Shown: positions 51,316 to 58,636 of the stretch, piece by piece
Layout: the number at the start of each line of letters is the position of its first letter
Numbering within the stretch: position 1 is the stretch's first letter
Origin: Streptomyces sp. PsTaAH-137
GTDB lineage: Bacteria > Actinomycetota > Actinomycetes > Streptomycetales > Streptomycetaceae
DNA length: 64,000 bases
Assembly: GCF_003259365.1 (NCBI RefSeq)
Contig: NZ_QLLY01000012.1
Span: 5,089 to 69,088 of the forward strand
Reading direction: 5' to 3'
The notes under the pieces: generated by a model
What the model was told of the DNA's origin: nothing
Database searches by the model: none
Seen by the model: the letters and a program-made list of their open reading frames with translations, nothing else
Program-made: the position numbers and the translations under genes

Positions 51316-51420
51316 GCCGGTGGCCGCTTCTCGCGCAGTTCCCCGCGCCCCTGAGGCATGCGCTCCGCGCAGCCTCCCCTGGGCGAGCGGAGCTCGTCTC
51401 AGGGGCGCGGGGAACTGCGC
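51316..51420. repeat. Dispersed repeat, family 1, copies G1 and G2 in inverted orientation
   Basis: Core copies face each other at 51333-51352 (plus) and 51401-51420 (minus). With flanks the complementarity is 23 bases (51333-51355 against 51398-51420). The 45 bases between them hold their own short palindromes. It lies between hutF and hutI. Confidence 0.9.
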
Positions 51421-51458
51421 GGCCAGCCACGACGTGAGCCGCACCCGGCGACGCGTCG

Positions 51459-52808
51459 CTACCTCAGTGCCGCGATGGCTTCCGTCAGGGCCGATGCCAC
51501 GTCGCCGACGGCCACGTGGTCGCCGTCGCGGACCACCACACGGCCCCCCGCGACCACGTGAGTGACATCGGCGCCGCCCGCCGAGAAGACGGCCGTCTCG
51601 GCGCCGAGGCGGGGGAGGGCGCCCGCGGTGCGGACCGAGTCGAGGGTGAGGGTGACCAGGTCGGCAAGGGCGCCGGGTTCGAGGGTGCCGGCGTCGGGCC
51701 AGCCCAGCGCCGCGTGTCCGTCGGCGGAGGCGGCGCGGAGCAGCGCGGCCGCCGTCCAGTGGCCCCGGGTGCGCGAGCGCAGGCGCTCGTTCAGCTCCAT
51801 CGCGCGCGCCTCCTCGAAGAGGTCGATCACGGCGTGGCTGTCCGAGCCGAGCGAGAGCGGCGAACCGGCCCGCTGGAGCTGGACGGCGGGCCCGATGCCG
51901 TCGGCGAGGTCGCGTTCGGTGGTCGGGCACATGCAGGTGCCGGTGGACGAGCCGCCGATCAGCTTGATGTCGGCGTCGGTGAGGTGGGTGTTGTGGACGC
52001 CGGTGGTGCGCTCGCCCAGCACCCCGTGATCGGCGAGGAGCTGGGTCGGCGTACAGCCGTGGGCGGCCTGGCAGGCGTCGTTCTCGGCGGTCTGCTCGGA
52101 GAGGTGGACGTGCAGCGGGGCACCCCGCTCGGCGGCCCACTCCGCGACGGTGGCCAGCTGGTCCGCGGGAACGGCCCGCACGGAGTGCACGGCCGCGCCG
52201 ATCCGCGCGTGCGGCCGGTCGGTGAGGAGGGAGGCGCGCTCGGCCCAGCCCTGCGTGGTGCCGTCCGAGAAGCGCAGCTGGTGCCGGTCGGGCTCCTTGC
52301 CGAAGCCGGAGGAGACGTACGCCGTGTCGAGGAGCGTGATGCGGATCCCGGCGTCGGCCGCGGCGGCGATCAGCGCCTCGCCCATCGCGTTCGGGTCGCT
52401 GTACCGGGTGCCGCCGGGGGCGTGGTGGACGTAGTGGAACTCGCCGACGGCCGTGATGCCGGTCAGCGCCATCTCCGCGTACACCGCCCGCGCGAGCGCG
52501 TAGTAGGTGTCGGGCGTGAGCCGGTCCGCGACCCCGTACATGACCTCGCGCCAGGTCCAGAACGTGCCCGAGCCGACCTGCACCGTCGCGCGCAGCGCCC
52601 GGTGGAAGGCGTGGCTGTGGGCGTTGGCGAGGCCCGGCAGGGTCAGGCCGCGCAGGACCGTGGCGCCGGGCGGCGGGGTGGGGACGTCGGTGCGGACCGC
52701 GGTGATGCGGCCGGTGCCGTCCGTGCCGTCGCTGCCCGTCACGTCGACGGCCACGTTCGGCTCGACGTGGGTGCCGAGCCAGGCGTGTTCCAACCAGTAC
52801 GTCGTCAC
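51459..52808 (-). CDS. hutF: Formimidoylglutamate deiminase
   Basis: The 449-residue amidohydrolase converts N-formimidoyl-L-glutamate to N-formyl-L-glutamate and ammonia. It starts YWLEHAWLG; the HxH zinc pair is in LANAHSHAFHRAL, later ligands are in LHVHLSEQ and NTHLTD and the aspartate in LGSDSHAVIDLFEE. The gene shares a GTGA overlap (52805-52808) with the M20 amidohydrolase upstream, hence GTG 52808 as start. In pathways using HutF, N-formylglutamate must then be deformylated; no HutG-type gene is present here. Confidence 0.93.
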   Translation of the reverse strand: MTTYWLEHAWLGTHVEPNVAVDVTGSDGTDGTGRITAVRTDVPTPPPGATVLRGLTLPGLANAHSHAFHRALRATVQVGSGTFWTWREVMYGVADRLTPDTYYALARAVYAEMALTGITAVGEFHYVHHAPGGTRYSDPNAMGEALIAAAADAGIRITLLDTAYVSSGFGKEPDRHQLRFSDGTTQGWAERASLLTDRPHARIGAAVHSVRAVPADQLATVAEWAAERGAPLHVHLSEQTAENDACQAAHGCTPTQLLADHGVLGERTTGVHNTHLTDADIKLIGGSSTGTCMCPTTERDLADGIGPAVQLQRAGSPLSLGSDSHAVIDLFEEARAMELNERLRSRTRGHWTAAALLRAASADGHAALGWPDAGTLEPGALADLVTLTLDSVRTAGALPRLGAETAVFSAGGADVTHVVAGGRVVVRDGDHVAVGDVASALTEAIAALR

Positions 52809-54061
52809 TTGCAGGCCAGCCCTTCCAGTACGTCGGCCAGTGCGCGCACCCCGGCGAGGCAGTCGTCCTCGGCGGCGGACTCGGCCGGGGAGTGCGAGAC
52901 GCCCGTCGGGTTGCGTACGAACAGCATGGCGGTGGGGATCGACGAGGCGAGGATTCCGGCGTCGTGTCCCGCGCCCGTGCCGAGGACGGGCACGTCCAGG
53001 CCGGTGTCCAGGCCGAGGATGCGGGAGAGCTCGCCGCGCAGCGCGTGGTCGAACTCGACGACCGGGGTGAACGACTCGCGGGTGAGCGTGACGTCGATGC
53101 CGTGCGCGTCGGCGTACTCGCGGGCCGCTTTCTCGATCGCGGTGACGGTCCGGTCGAGGGCGTCCTGTCCTGCGGCGCGGGAGTCGAGCCAGCCGCGGAC
53201 GAGGGAGGGGATGGCGTTGACGCCGTTGGGCTCGACGGAGATCTTGCCGAAGGTGGCGACGGCGTCGGCGAGGCGGGCCTCGCGGCGGGCGGCGAGCACC
53301 GTCTCGGCGTAGGGCAGCATCGGGTCGCGGCGGTCGACGAGGCGGGTGGTGCCCGCGTGGTTGGCCTCGCCCGCGAAGTCGAAGCGCCAGCGGCCGTGCG
53401 GCCAGATGGAGCTGGCGACGCCGACCGCGTCGCCGGACAGGTCGAGGGCGCGGCCCTGCTCCACGTGGAGTTCGATGAACGCGTCGATCCGCGCGAGGCG
53501 TTCGGGGTCCGGGCCGATCGCGTCGGGGTCGTACCCGGCGCGTTCCATGGCCTGCGGGAGCGTGACGCCGTCGGCGTCGGTGAGCCGGTGGGCGGCCTCG
53601 CGGGTGAGATGGCCGCCGGTGAGGCGGGAGCCGACGCAGGCCAGGCCGAAGCGGGCGCCCTCCTCGTCGCCGAAGTTGGTGATGGCGAAGGGCTTGGTGA
53701 ACTCCGCTCCCCTGCGGCGGAGTTCGTCCAGGGCGGCGAAGGAGGAGACCACGCCGAGGGGGCCGTCGAAGGCGCCGCCGTCGGGGACCGAGTCCAGGTG
53801 CGAGCCGGTGACGACGGCGCCGCCGGCCTCCGGGTCGCCGTGCCAGGCCCACTGATTGCCGTTGCGGTCCAGCTCGTAGGTCAGGCCGCGGGACTCCGCC
53901 TGCTCCCTGAACCAGGCGCGGCAGTCGGCGTCGGCGCCCGTCCAGGCGTGCCGGCGGTAGCCGCGGGTGTCCTTGTCCCGGCCGACGGGGAGCAGGTCCC
54001 GCCACATCTCCAGGAAGCCCGAACCGCCGTCCCGCGCCCCCGACGGGGCTTGAGTGCTCAC
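52805..54061 (-). CDS. M20 family amidohydrolase (allantoate amidohydrolase-like)
   Basis: The 418-residue enzyme belongs to the M20 group with allantoate amidohydrolase, N-carbamoylase and ureidoglycolase. The metal-site motifs GSHLDSVPDGGAFDGPLGV, NFGDEEGARFG and ELHVEQGRAL are intact, and the dimerisation-domain FAGEANHAGTT and C-terminal GAGHDAG follow. It is usually annotated as allantoate amidohydrolase, but it is the first gene of a unit with hutF, overlapping it by 4 bases. I infer that it may instead deformylate N-formylglutamate, the HutF product. Allantoate remains possible. Confidence 0.9.
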   Translation of the reverse strand: MSTQAPSGARDGGSGFLEMWRDLLPVGRDKDTRGYRRHAWTGADADCRAWFREQAESRGLTYELDRNGNQWAWHGDPEAGGAVVTGSHLDSVPDGGAFDGPLGVVSSFAALDELRRRGAEFTKPFAITNFGDEEGARFGLACVGSRLTGGHLTREAAHRLTDADGVTLPQAMERAGYDPDAIGPDPERLARIDAFIELHVEQGRALDLSGDAVGVASSIWPHGRWRFDFAGEANHAGTTRLVDRRDPMLPYAETVLAARREARLADAVATFGKISVEPNGVNAIPSLVRGWLDSRAAGQDALDRTVTAIEKAAREYADAHGIDVTLTRESFTPVVEFDHALRGELSRILGLDTGLDVPVLGTGAGHDAGILASSIPTAMLFVRNPTGVSHSPAESAAEDDCLAGVRALADVLEGLACK

Positions 54062-54105
54062 TGACTGTCGTCCTCTCGCATCGGGCGTCCCGGTCCGCGT
54101 ACCCG

Positions 54106-54142
54106 GTGAATTCTCTATTCACATCCTCGCGACCTGAATAGA
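54106..54142. promoter_or_regulatory. Overlapping inverted repeats in the hut/PLP-decarboxylase divergent promoter
   Basis: GTGAAT-TCTCT-ATTCAC lies at 54106-54122. A second repeat, TCTATTC (54114-54120) with GAATAGA (54136-54142), overlaps it. They sit in the AT-rich centre of the 129-base spacer between two divergent starts, the natural place for a shared operator. The regulator is unknown. Confidence 0.45.
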
Positions 54143-54190
54143 TCTAGTCAACACCCTGCCTCGGCGGCGCACCGGTGGTTGCCTGGACGC

Positions 54191-55564
54191 ATGGCATCCA
54201 CGGACGCGCCCACCGTTCCCCTTCCCGGACTCCCCGACCGTCGCGCACGCGACCGCGACCTGGCCGTGCGCGCGGCCGTCGAGCAGGGCCTCGTCGGGCC
54301 CGGCGCCCCCGTGGCCGGGCTGCTCGACGTGACCGGCATCCGCGCCTCCGCGGCCGCCCTGCGCGCCGCCTTCGACGCGGTCGCCGCGCCCGGCACCGAG
54401 ATCCTGCACGCCTTCGCGGTGAAGGCCACCCCGCTCGTGCCGGTGCTGCGGCTGCTGCACCGCGCCGGTCTCGGCGCCGAGGTGGCGAGCCCCGGCGAGC
54501 TGGCCCTGGCCCGCGCCGCCGGGGTGCCGCCCACCCGCACCGTCCTCGACTCCCCCGCCAAGACCGGCGCCGAACTGCGCGAGGCACTCGCCCTCGGCAT
54601 CGCGGTGAACGCCGACAACCCGCAGGAGCTGGCCCGCCTCGACGCCCTCGTCGGCTCCGCGCCCACCCGCTCCCCGCTCGGCGTGCGGGTGAACCCGCAG
54701 ACCGGAGCCGGGTCCATCGGCGCCACGTCGACCGCGACCGCCACCTCCAAGTTCGGGGTGGCGCTGCGCGACGAAGGGGCCCGCGAATGGATCGTCCGGG
54801 CCTACCTGGACCGCCCGTGGCTGACCCGCCTGCACACGCACTCCGGATCGCAGGGCGTGCCGCTGGAGCTGCTGGCCGAGGGGGTGCGCGCGGCGTACGA
54901 GCTCGCCGAGGAGATCAACGCTCTGGCCGGGCGGCGCCAGATCGACACCCTCGACATCGGCGGCGGCCTCCCGGTGAACTTCGGCTCCGACGAGGACACC
55001 CCCGACCACGCCGGATACGCCCGGCTGCTCGCCGAGCGGGTGCCGGGGCTCTTCGACGGGCGCTACGGCCTGGTGACCGAGTTCGGGCGCTCCCTGCTCG
55101 CCAAGCACGGCACGACCCTCGCGCGCGTGGAGTACGCCAAGGAGAGCGGCGGACGCCCGATCGCCGTGACCCACGCGGGAGTTCAGGTGGCGACCAGGAC
55201 CGTGTACCTGCCCGAGGCGTGGCCGCTGCGGATCGCCGCGTACGACGCCCAGGGGCGCCCGGCGGCCGGCCCCGGGACCGCGCAGGACATCGCGGGGCCC
55301 GCCTGCTTCGCCGGAGATCTGCTCGCCGCGGACCGCACCCTGCCGCTGCTCGCGGCGGGCGACCACGTGGCCGCGCTGGACACCGGCGCCTACGGCTTCG
55401 CGCACCACTACGCGTACAACTCGCTGGCCCGGCCCGGGATCTACGGCTTCGCCGCCGGGCCCGGCGGCGACGTCCGCTTCGCGACCGTACGGGAGCCGCA
55501 GACGGCCGAGGAGATCGTCGCGGAGTCCGGCGGCGCCCTGCGCGCCGCGCTGCTCGATCTCTGA
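54191..55564 (+). CDS. PLP-dependent decarboxylase of the diaminopimelate/ornithine (fold III) group
   Basis: The 457-residue protein has the alanine-racemase-fold decarboxylase layout. The PLP lysine is in HAFAVKATPLVP, the phosphate-binding glycines in LDIGGGLPVNFGS, HTHSGSQG resembles the HIGSQ motif, EFGRSL stands for EPGR, and the C-terminal PACFAGDLLAADRTLP and GAYGFAHHYAYNSLARP match the cysteine/GAY...YN regions of LysA. Substrate-site residues differ from standard LysA (CESSD reads CFAGD). It is divergent from the hut genes, so a substrate linked to amino-acid breakdown is possible. Lysine synthesis is less likely. Confidence 0.85.
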   Translation: MASTDAPTVPLPGLPDRRARDRDLAVRAAVEQGLVGPGAPVAGLLDVTGIRASAAALRAAFDAVAAPGTEILHAFAVKATPLVPVLRLLHRAGLGAEVASPGELALARAAGVPPTRTVLDSPAKTGAELREALALGIAVNADNPQELARLDALVGSAPTRSPLGVRVNPQTGAGSIGATSTATATSKFGVALRDEGAREWIVRAYLDRPWLTRLHTHSGSQGVPLELLAEGVRAAYELAEEINALAGRRQIDTLDIGGGLPVNFGSDEDTPDHAGYARLLAERVPGLFDGRYGLVTEFGRSLLAKHGTTLARVEYAKESGGRPIAVTHAGVQVATRTVYLPEAWPLRIAAYDAQGRPAAGPGTAQDIAGPACFAGDLLAADRTLPLLAAGDHVAALDTGAYGFAHHYAYNSLARPGIYGFAAGPGGDVRFATVREPQTAEEIVAESGGALRAALLDL

Positions 55565-55734
55565 CGTCCCGGTAATACCGGTTCGTTCAGGGCGGGTTGG
55601 CGGATTCTAGACGGTCGTCAAATGTTCCACTGGAAAATGCCAGAACGCTCACCAGGCCGCCGCACTGTGCGTAGCGTCTTCGTCACACGCGCATCAGCGG
55701 TAGGACAACGCGGTAGAGGTGGGGGGTTTCAGGC

Positions 55735-56148
55735 GTGCCCGGAATCGACGAGTGCCTGCTCGAGGCCATGCGGCTGCCGGGAGCGCGCGGCGCCTCCGTC
55801 GTCGACTGGACCAGCGGGCTCGCGCTGGGCACCATCGGGGACTCGCCCAACGGCGACCACGAGGCGACCGCCACCGAGGCCGCGGAACTGGCCCGGCTCG
55901 CCGCCGAGCACCGGGCCTTCGCCCCCGCCGACGGCAACGACTGGACGCAGGAGGCGGCCGGCGACAAGTCGCCGCCCGTCGAGGACGTCATCGTCACCAG
56001 CCGCGACGGCTACCACCTGCTGCGGTTCGTGCCGACCACCTTCGACAGCAGCGTCTTCCTGCATCTGTGGCTGGACCGCGACGAGGGCAACCTCGCGCTG
56101 TCCCGCATACGCCTGGCCGACCTCGCAGACCGCCTGGTCCTGGGATGA
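55735..56148 (+). CDS. Roadblock/LC7-like protein A
   Basis: The 137-residue protein has the pattern ASVVDWTSGLALGTIGDS, then EDVIVTSRDGYHLLRFVP and VFLHLWLDRDEGNLALSRIRL. This closely parallels protein D at 57582 (VDYTSGMALGTIGGS; YHLIRLI; LYLVLDSARANLAMAR), so the two are paralogues of a roadblock-type fold. Roadblock proteins are regulatory partners of small GTPases. GTG 55735 follows GAGGTGGGGGG. Its stop overlaps the start of the next gene (ATGA 56145-56148). No membrane segment is present. Confidence 0.75.
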   Translation: MPGIDECLLEAMRLPGARGASVVDWTSGLALGTIGDSPNGDHEATATEAAELARLAAEHRAFAPADGNDWTQEAAGDKSPPVEDVIVTSRDGYHLLRFVPTTFDSSVFLHLWLDRDEGNLALSRIRLADLADRLVLG

Positions 56149-56918
56149 CCACGGCCCCCGCGCCCGCAGGCGTCTCCCCGATGCTCAGCAGACTCGCCGC
56201 CGAGCAGGCCACCGGCGCACTCATACGGGAGCACGGCACCCTCTATCTCGCCGACGGCCGGATCGTGCACGCGGAGTCCCCGGCGACACCCGGGATGGAC
56301 GTCCTGCTCACCGCGGGCGGTGCCGTGCACGCCGACGGCTGGTGGGAGGCGGTCGACCGGGCCGGGGCCCGGCGCGGGGTGGGCCGCTATCTCGTCGAGC
56401 ACGGCGGACTGAGCGACGGCGCGCTCGAACTGTGCCATCTGGGCGCCCTGTTCGACGCCGCGTACTTCACCCTCGCCCCGAGCAGCGGCCCGACCCGGTT
56501 CCGCTACGGGGTCTCGCACTGGTTCGGCGTGGTGCGCCCGGTGCCGGTGGCGTCCGTCGAGCGGGAGACACTGCGCCGCCGCGATCTGCTCCAGCGGATC
56601 TGGCCCGAGCCCGACACCGACACCGCCCCGCTCACCCGGGCCGGCACCGAGGACGCCCGGGTGCCGCCGCGCCGGCGCCGCGTCCTCGATCTGGTGGACG
56701 GCGAACGCACCGCCTCGCAGATCGCGCTCCTGCTGGGCCGGCCCGCCTTCCACACCCTGGTGGACCTGCGCCGGCTCGCCGCGGGCGGTCTGGTCACCAC
56801 CGCGCCCCCGGCACCGGCCGCCGTCGCCGCCCCGCCCGAGTGGCTGGCGAAGGCCGCCGTCGACGACCCCGACGTGGCCCTGCTGCGCCGCCTTCGCAAC
56901 GCCCTGGAGGCCCTGTGA
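56145..56918 (+). CDS. PATAN/DUF4388-like protein with winged-helix end
   Basis: The 257-residue protein starts with a region LAAEQATGALIREHGTLYLADGRIVHAESPATPGMDVL, typical of the PATAN (DUF4388) domain, a sensor-like module found with response regulators and GTPase systems. After a middle region of about 90 residues, RRRRVLDLVDGERTASQIALLLGRPAFHTLVDLRRLAAGGLV is a helix-turn-helix/winged-helix unit. It is coupled to protein A by a 4-base overlap. It may connect roadblock proteins to an output such as transcription; this is inferred. Confidence 0.7.
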   Translation: MTTAPAPAGVSPMLSRLAAEQATGALIREHGTLYLADGRIVHAESPATPGMDVLLTAGGAVHADGWWEAVDRAGARRGVGRYLVEHGGLSDGALELCHLGALFDAAYFTLAPSSGPTRFRYGVSHWFGVVRPVPVASVERETLRRRDLLQRIWPEPDTDTAPLTRAGTEDARVPPRRRRVLDLVDGERTASQIALLLGRPAFHTLVDLRRLAAGGLVTTAPPAPAAVAAPPEWLAKAAVDDPDVALLRRLRNALEAL

Positions 56919-56983
56919 TCCGCCTCCGCCGCAGCACCCGGGGCCCCGCCGCATCCTCCGAACTCTCCGAAGGGAGACCGCCG

Positions 56984-57520
56984 ATGGCGGACGAGGCCGA
57001 AGTCCTCGGCGAACTACAGCGGTTGAGAGTGCGGGTGCCCCAGGTCACCGGGGCGCTCGCGGCCAGCGTCGACGGGCTGGTCCTCGCCCAGGACACCTCC
57101 GGCGTCGAGCCGGAGGGGGTCGCCGCGCTGACCGCCGCCGCGCTCGGGGTCGCCCAGCGGCTGGCCGACGCCACCGGGCAGGGCGCCTTCCGCGAACTCC
57201 TGGTGCGCGGCACGGACGGCTACGTCGCGACGTACGCCGCCGGGGACACCGCCGTGCTGACCCTGCTCGCCGAGAACCGGGTCAACGTCGGGCGGCTGCA
57301 CCTGGAGGGCCGCAGAGCCGGCACGCGGGTCGGCGAACTCGTCGCCGAGGCCGCCGAGCTGCCCGAACCGGTGATGCGCACGCGGGGCCGGGCCCGGGCC
57401 CGCACCGCGGCGTCCGACCCGGTCCCGACCACCGACAGCGGGCTCCCGGTCCGCACCGCCAAACCGTCCGACCTCGCCAAGCACGCCGAACCCAAGCTGC
57501 AACCGCGGACGGCGCGCTGA
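56984..57520 (+). CDS. Roadblock/LC7 domain protein C
   Basis: The 178-residue protein has a roadblock/LC7 domain at 5-120 (LQRLRVRVPQVTGALAASVDGLVLAQDTSGVEPEGVAALTAAALGVAQRLAD..., then GYVATYAAGDTAVLTLLAENRVNVGRLHLEGR), of the MglB/CvnB type. The last 55 residues are basic and probably disordered. ATG 56984 is chosen because AGGGAG lies 7 bases upstream; an in-frame GTG 56915 overlaps the preceding stop (GTGA) and would add 23 residues. No GTPase or kinase gene follows, unlike conservon operons. Confidence 0.8.
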   Translation: MADEAEVLGELQRLRVRVPQVTGALAASVDGLVLAQDTSGVEPEGVAALTAAALGVAQRLADATGQGAFRELLVRGTDGYVATYAAGDTAVLTLLAENRVNVGRLHLEGRRAGTRVGELVAEAAELPEPVMRTRGRARARTAASDPVPTTDSGLPVRTAKPSDLAKHAEPKLQPRTAR

Positions 57521-57581
57521 CCCGGCGCCGCCACCCACAAGACGCGACACAGAGAAGCCGTACACGAAAGGAACCACCACC

Positions 57582-57956
57582 ATGACCAACGCCGAGACCG
57601 CTCTCAAGGACGCCGTCGCCTCCATCGAGGGCGCCAGCGCCGCCGCCCTGGTCGACTACACCAGCGGCATGGCCCTCGGGACCATCGGCGGCTCCAAGTC
57701 GTTCGACCTGGAGGTGGCGGCGGCCGGGAACACCGACGTCGTCCGCGCCAAGCTCCGCACCATGGAACACCTCGGCATCAAGGACGAGATCGAGGACATC
57801 CTGATCACGCTCAACACCCAATATCACCTGATCCGCCTGATCAAAGGCCGCGGGGGCAACGGCCTCTTCCTCTACCTGGTGCTCGACTCCGCGCGCGCCA
57901 ATCTGGCGATGGCCCGGCACCAGCTCAAGAAGATCGAGGCCGAACTGGAGGTCTGA
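57582..57956 (+). CDS. Roadblock/LC7-like protein D
   Basis: The 124-residue protein is compact with alternating helices and strands: ALKDAVASIEGASAAALVDYTSGMALGTIGG, IEDILITLNTQYHLIRLIKGRGGNGLFLYLVLD, ARANLAMARHQLKKIEAELEV. It is a paralogue of protein A and ends the operon. AAAGGA precedes the ATG. Small roadblock proteins form homodimers, so A, C and D could form mixed dimers. Role unknown. Confidence 0.8.
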   Translation: MTNAETALKDAVASIEGASAAALVDYTSGMALGTIGGSKSFDLEVAAAGNTDVVRAKLRTMEHLGIKDEIEDILITLNTQYHLIRLIKGRGGNGLFLYLVLDSARANLAMARHQLKKIEAELEV

Positions 57957-57986
57957 CCCCGTGCGGGTCAGACCGCCGGACAGACC

Positions 57987-58556
57987 CTAACGACGCCGCG
58001 CCCCACCGGGCGCGGCGTCTCCCGCTGCCGTGCCCGTCGCCCGGTAGCCCCTGACCTGCTTGCCGACGGGTGCGCCCGCCCGCGCGCCGAGCCAGTCGAC
58101 GCGCAGCCACACCAGCGCGTCCCCGCCGGTCTCCCGGCGCCCGAGCCAGGCGGCCTTCAGCCACAGCCCGGCTCCCGCACCGGCCAGCGCCATGCCGCCG
58201 GCGGCGGGTACGGCGAAGGAGGCGGCGACGGCCGCGAGGAAGCCGAGCAGCAGCCACCAGCGGTGCCCGCGCCGCCAGTTGCGCACGGTCACGGCCCGGT
58301 CCTGGAGCACGTCGTGCCGTCCGGCGCGGGTGGCCCCGCGGGTCAGCTCCAGATACCGCTTGCGGCGGCTGTACGCGACCCAGAGCGCGGCCACGACGAA
58401 GAGCGCGGCGCCCGCCAGGACGCCGATCCGGCGTCCGGTGATGCCGCCGGGCAGCAGCCCGATCCCGGCCGCGAGCACGCCGAGCCACCACAGCGGGGCG
58501 GCTCCCGCCCGCACCACGACGGCTGTTCTGACCAGCCCCTGCGCTCCGCGTGCCAC
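57987..58556 (-). CDS. Small integral membrane protein of unknown function
   Basis: I do not recognise this 189-residue protein. It has two hydrophobic helices near residues 20-60 (WWLGVLAAGIGLLPGG, IGVLAGAALFVVAALWVAY), a basic loop with YSRRKRYLELTRGATRAG, and two further helices at about 100-140 (WWLLLGFLAAVAASFAVPAA, GMALAGAGAGLWLKAAWLG). The C-terminal 50 residues are soluble. Its end overlaps the terminator of the roadblock operon. Confidence 0.7.
   Translation of the reverse strand: MARGAQGLVRTAVVVRAGAAPLWWLGVLAAGIGLLPGGITGRRIGVLAGAALFVVAALWVAYSRRKRYLELTRGATRAGRHDVLQDRAVTVRNWRRGHRWWLLLGFLAAVAASFAVPAAGGMALAGAGAGLWLKAAWLGRRETGGDALVWLRVDWLGARAGAPVGKQVRGYRATGTAAGDAAPGGARRR
57992..58019. 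terminator. Hairpin at the end of the roadblock operon
   Basis: GACGCCGCGCCC (57992-58003) and GGGCGCGGCGTC (58008-58019) form a perfect 12-base stem around CACC. It overlaps the last codons of the convergent membrane-protein gene. Confidence 0.8.
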
Positions 58557-58636
58557 CTCTGCTCCCTCCGCCTGACGCCGTCCGGACGCCGGGAGCGTAA
58601 TGCCCGTGTCTGAGGACTCCCTGAGAGCCGGGGCGC

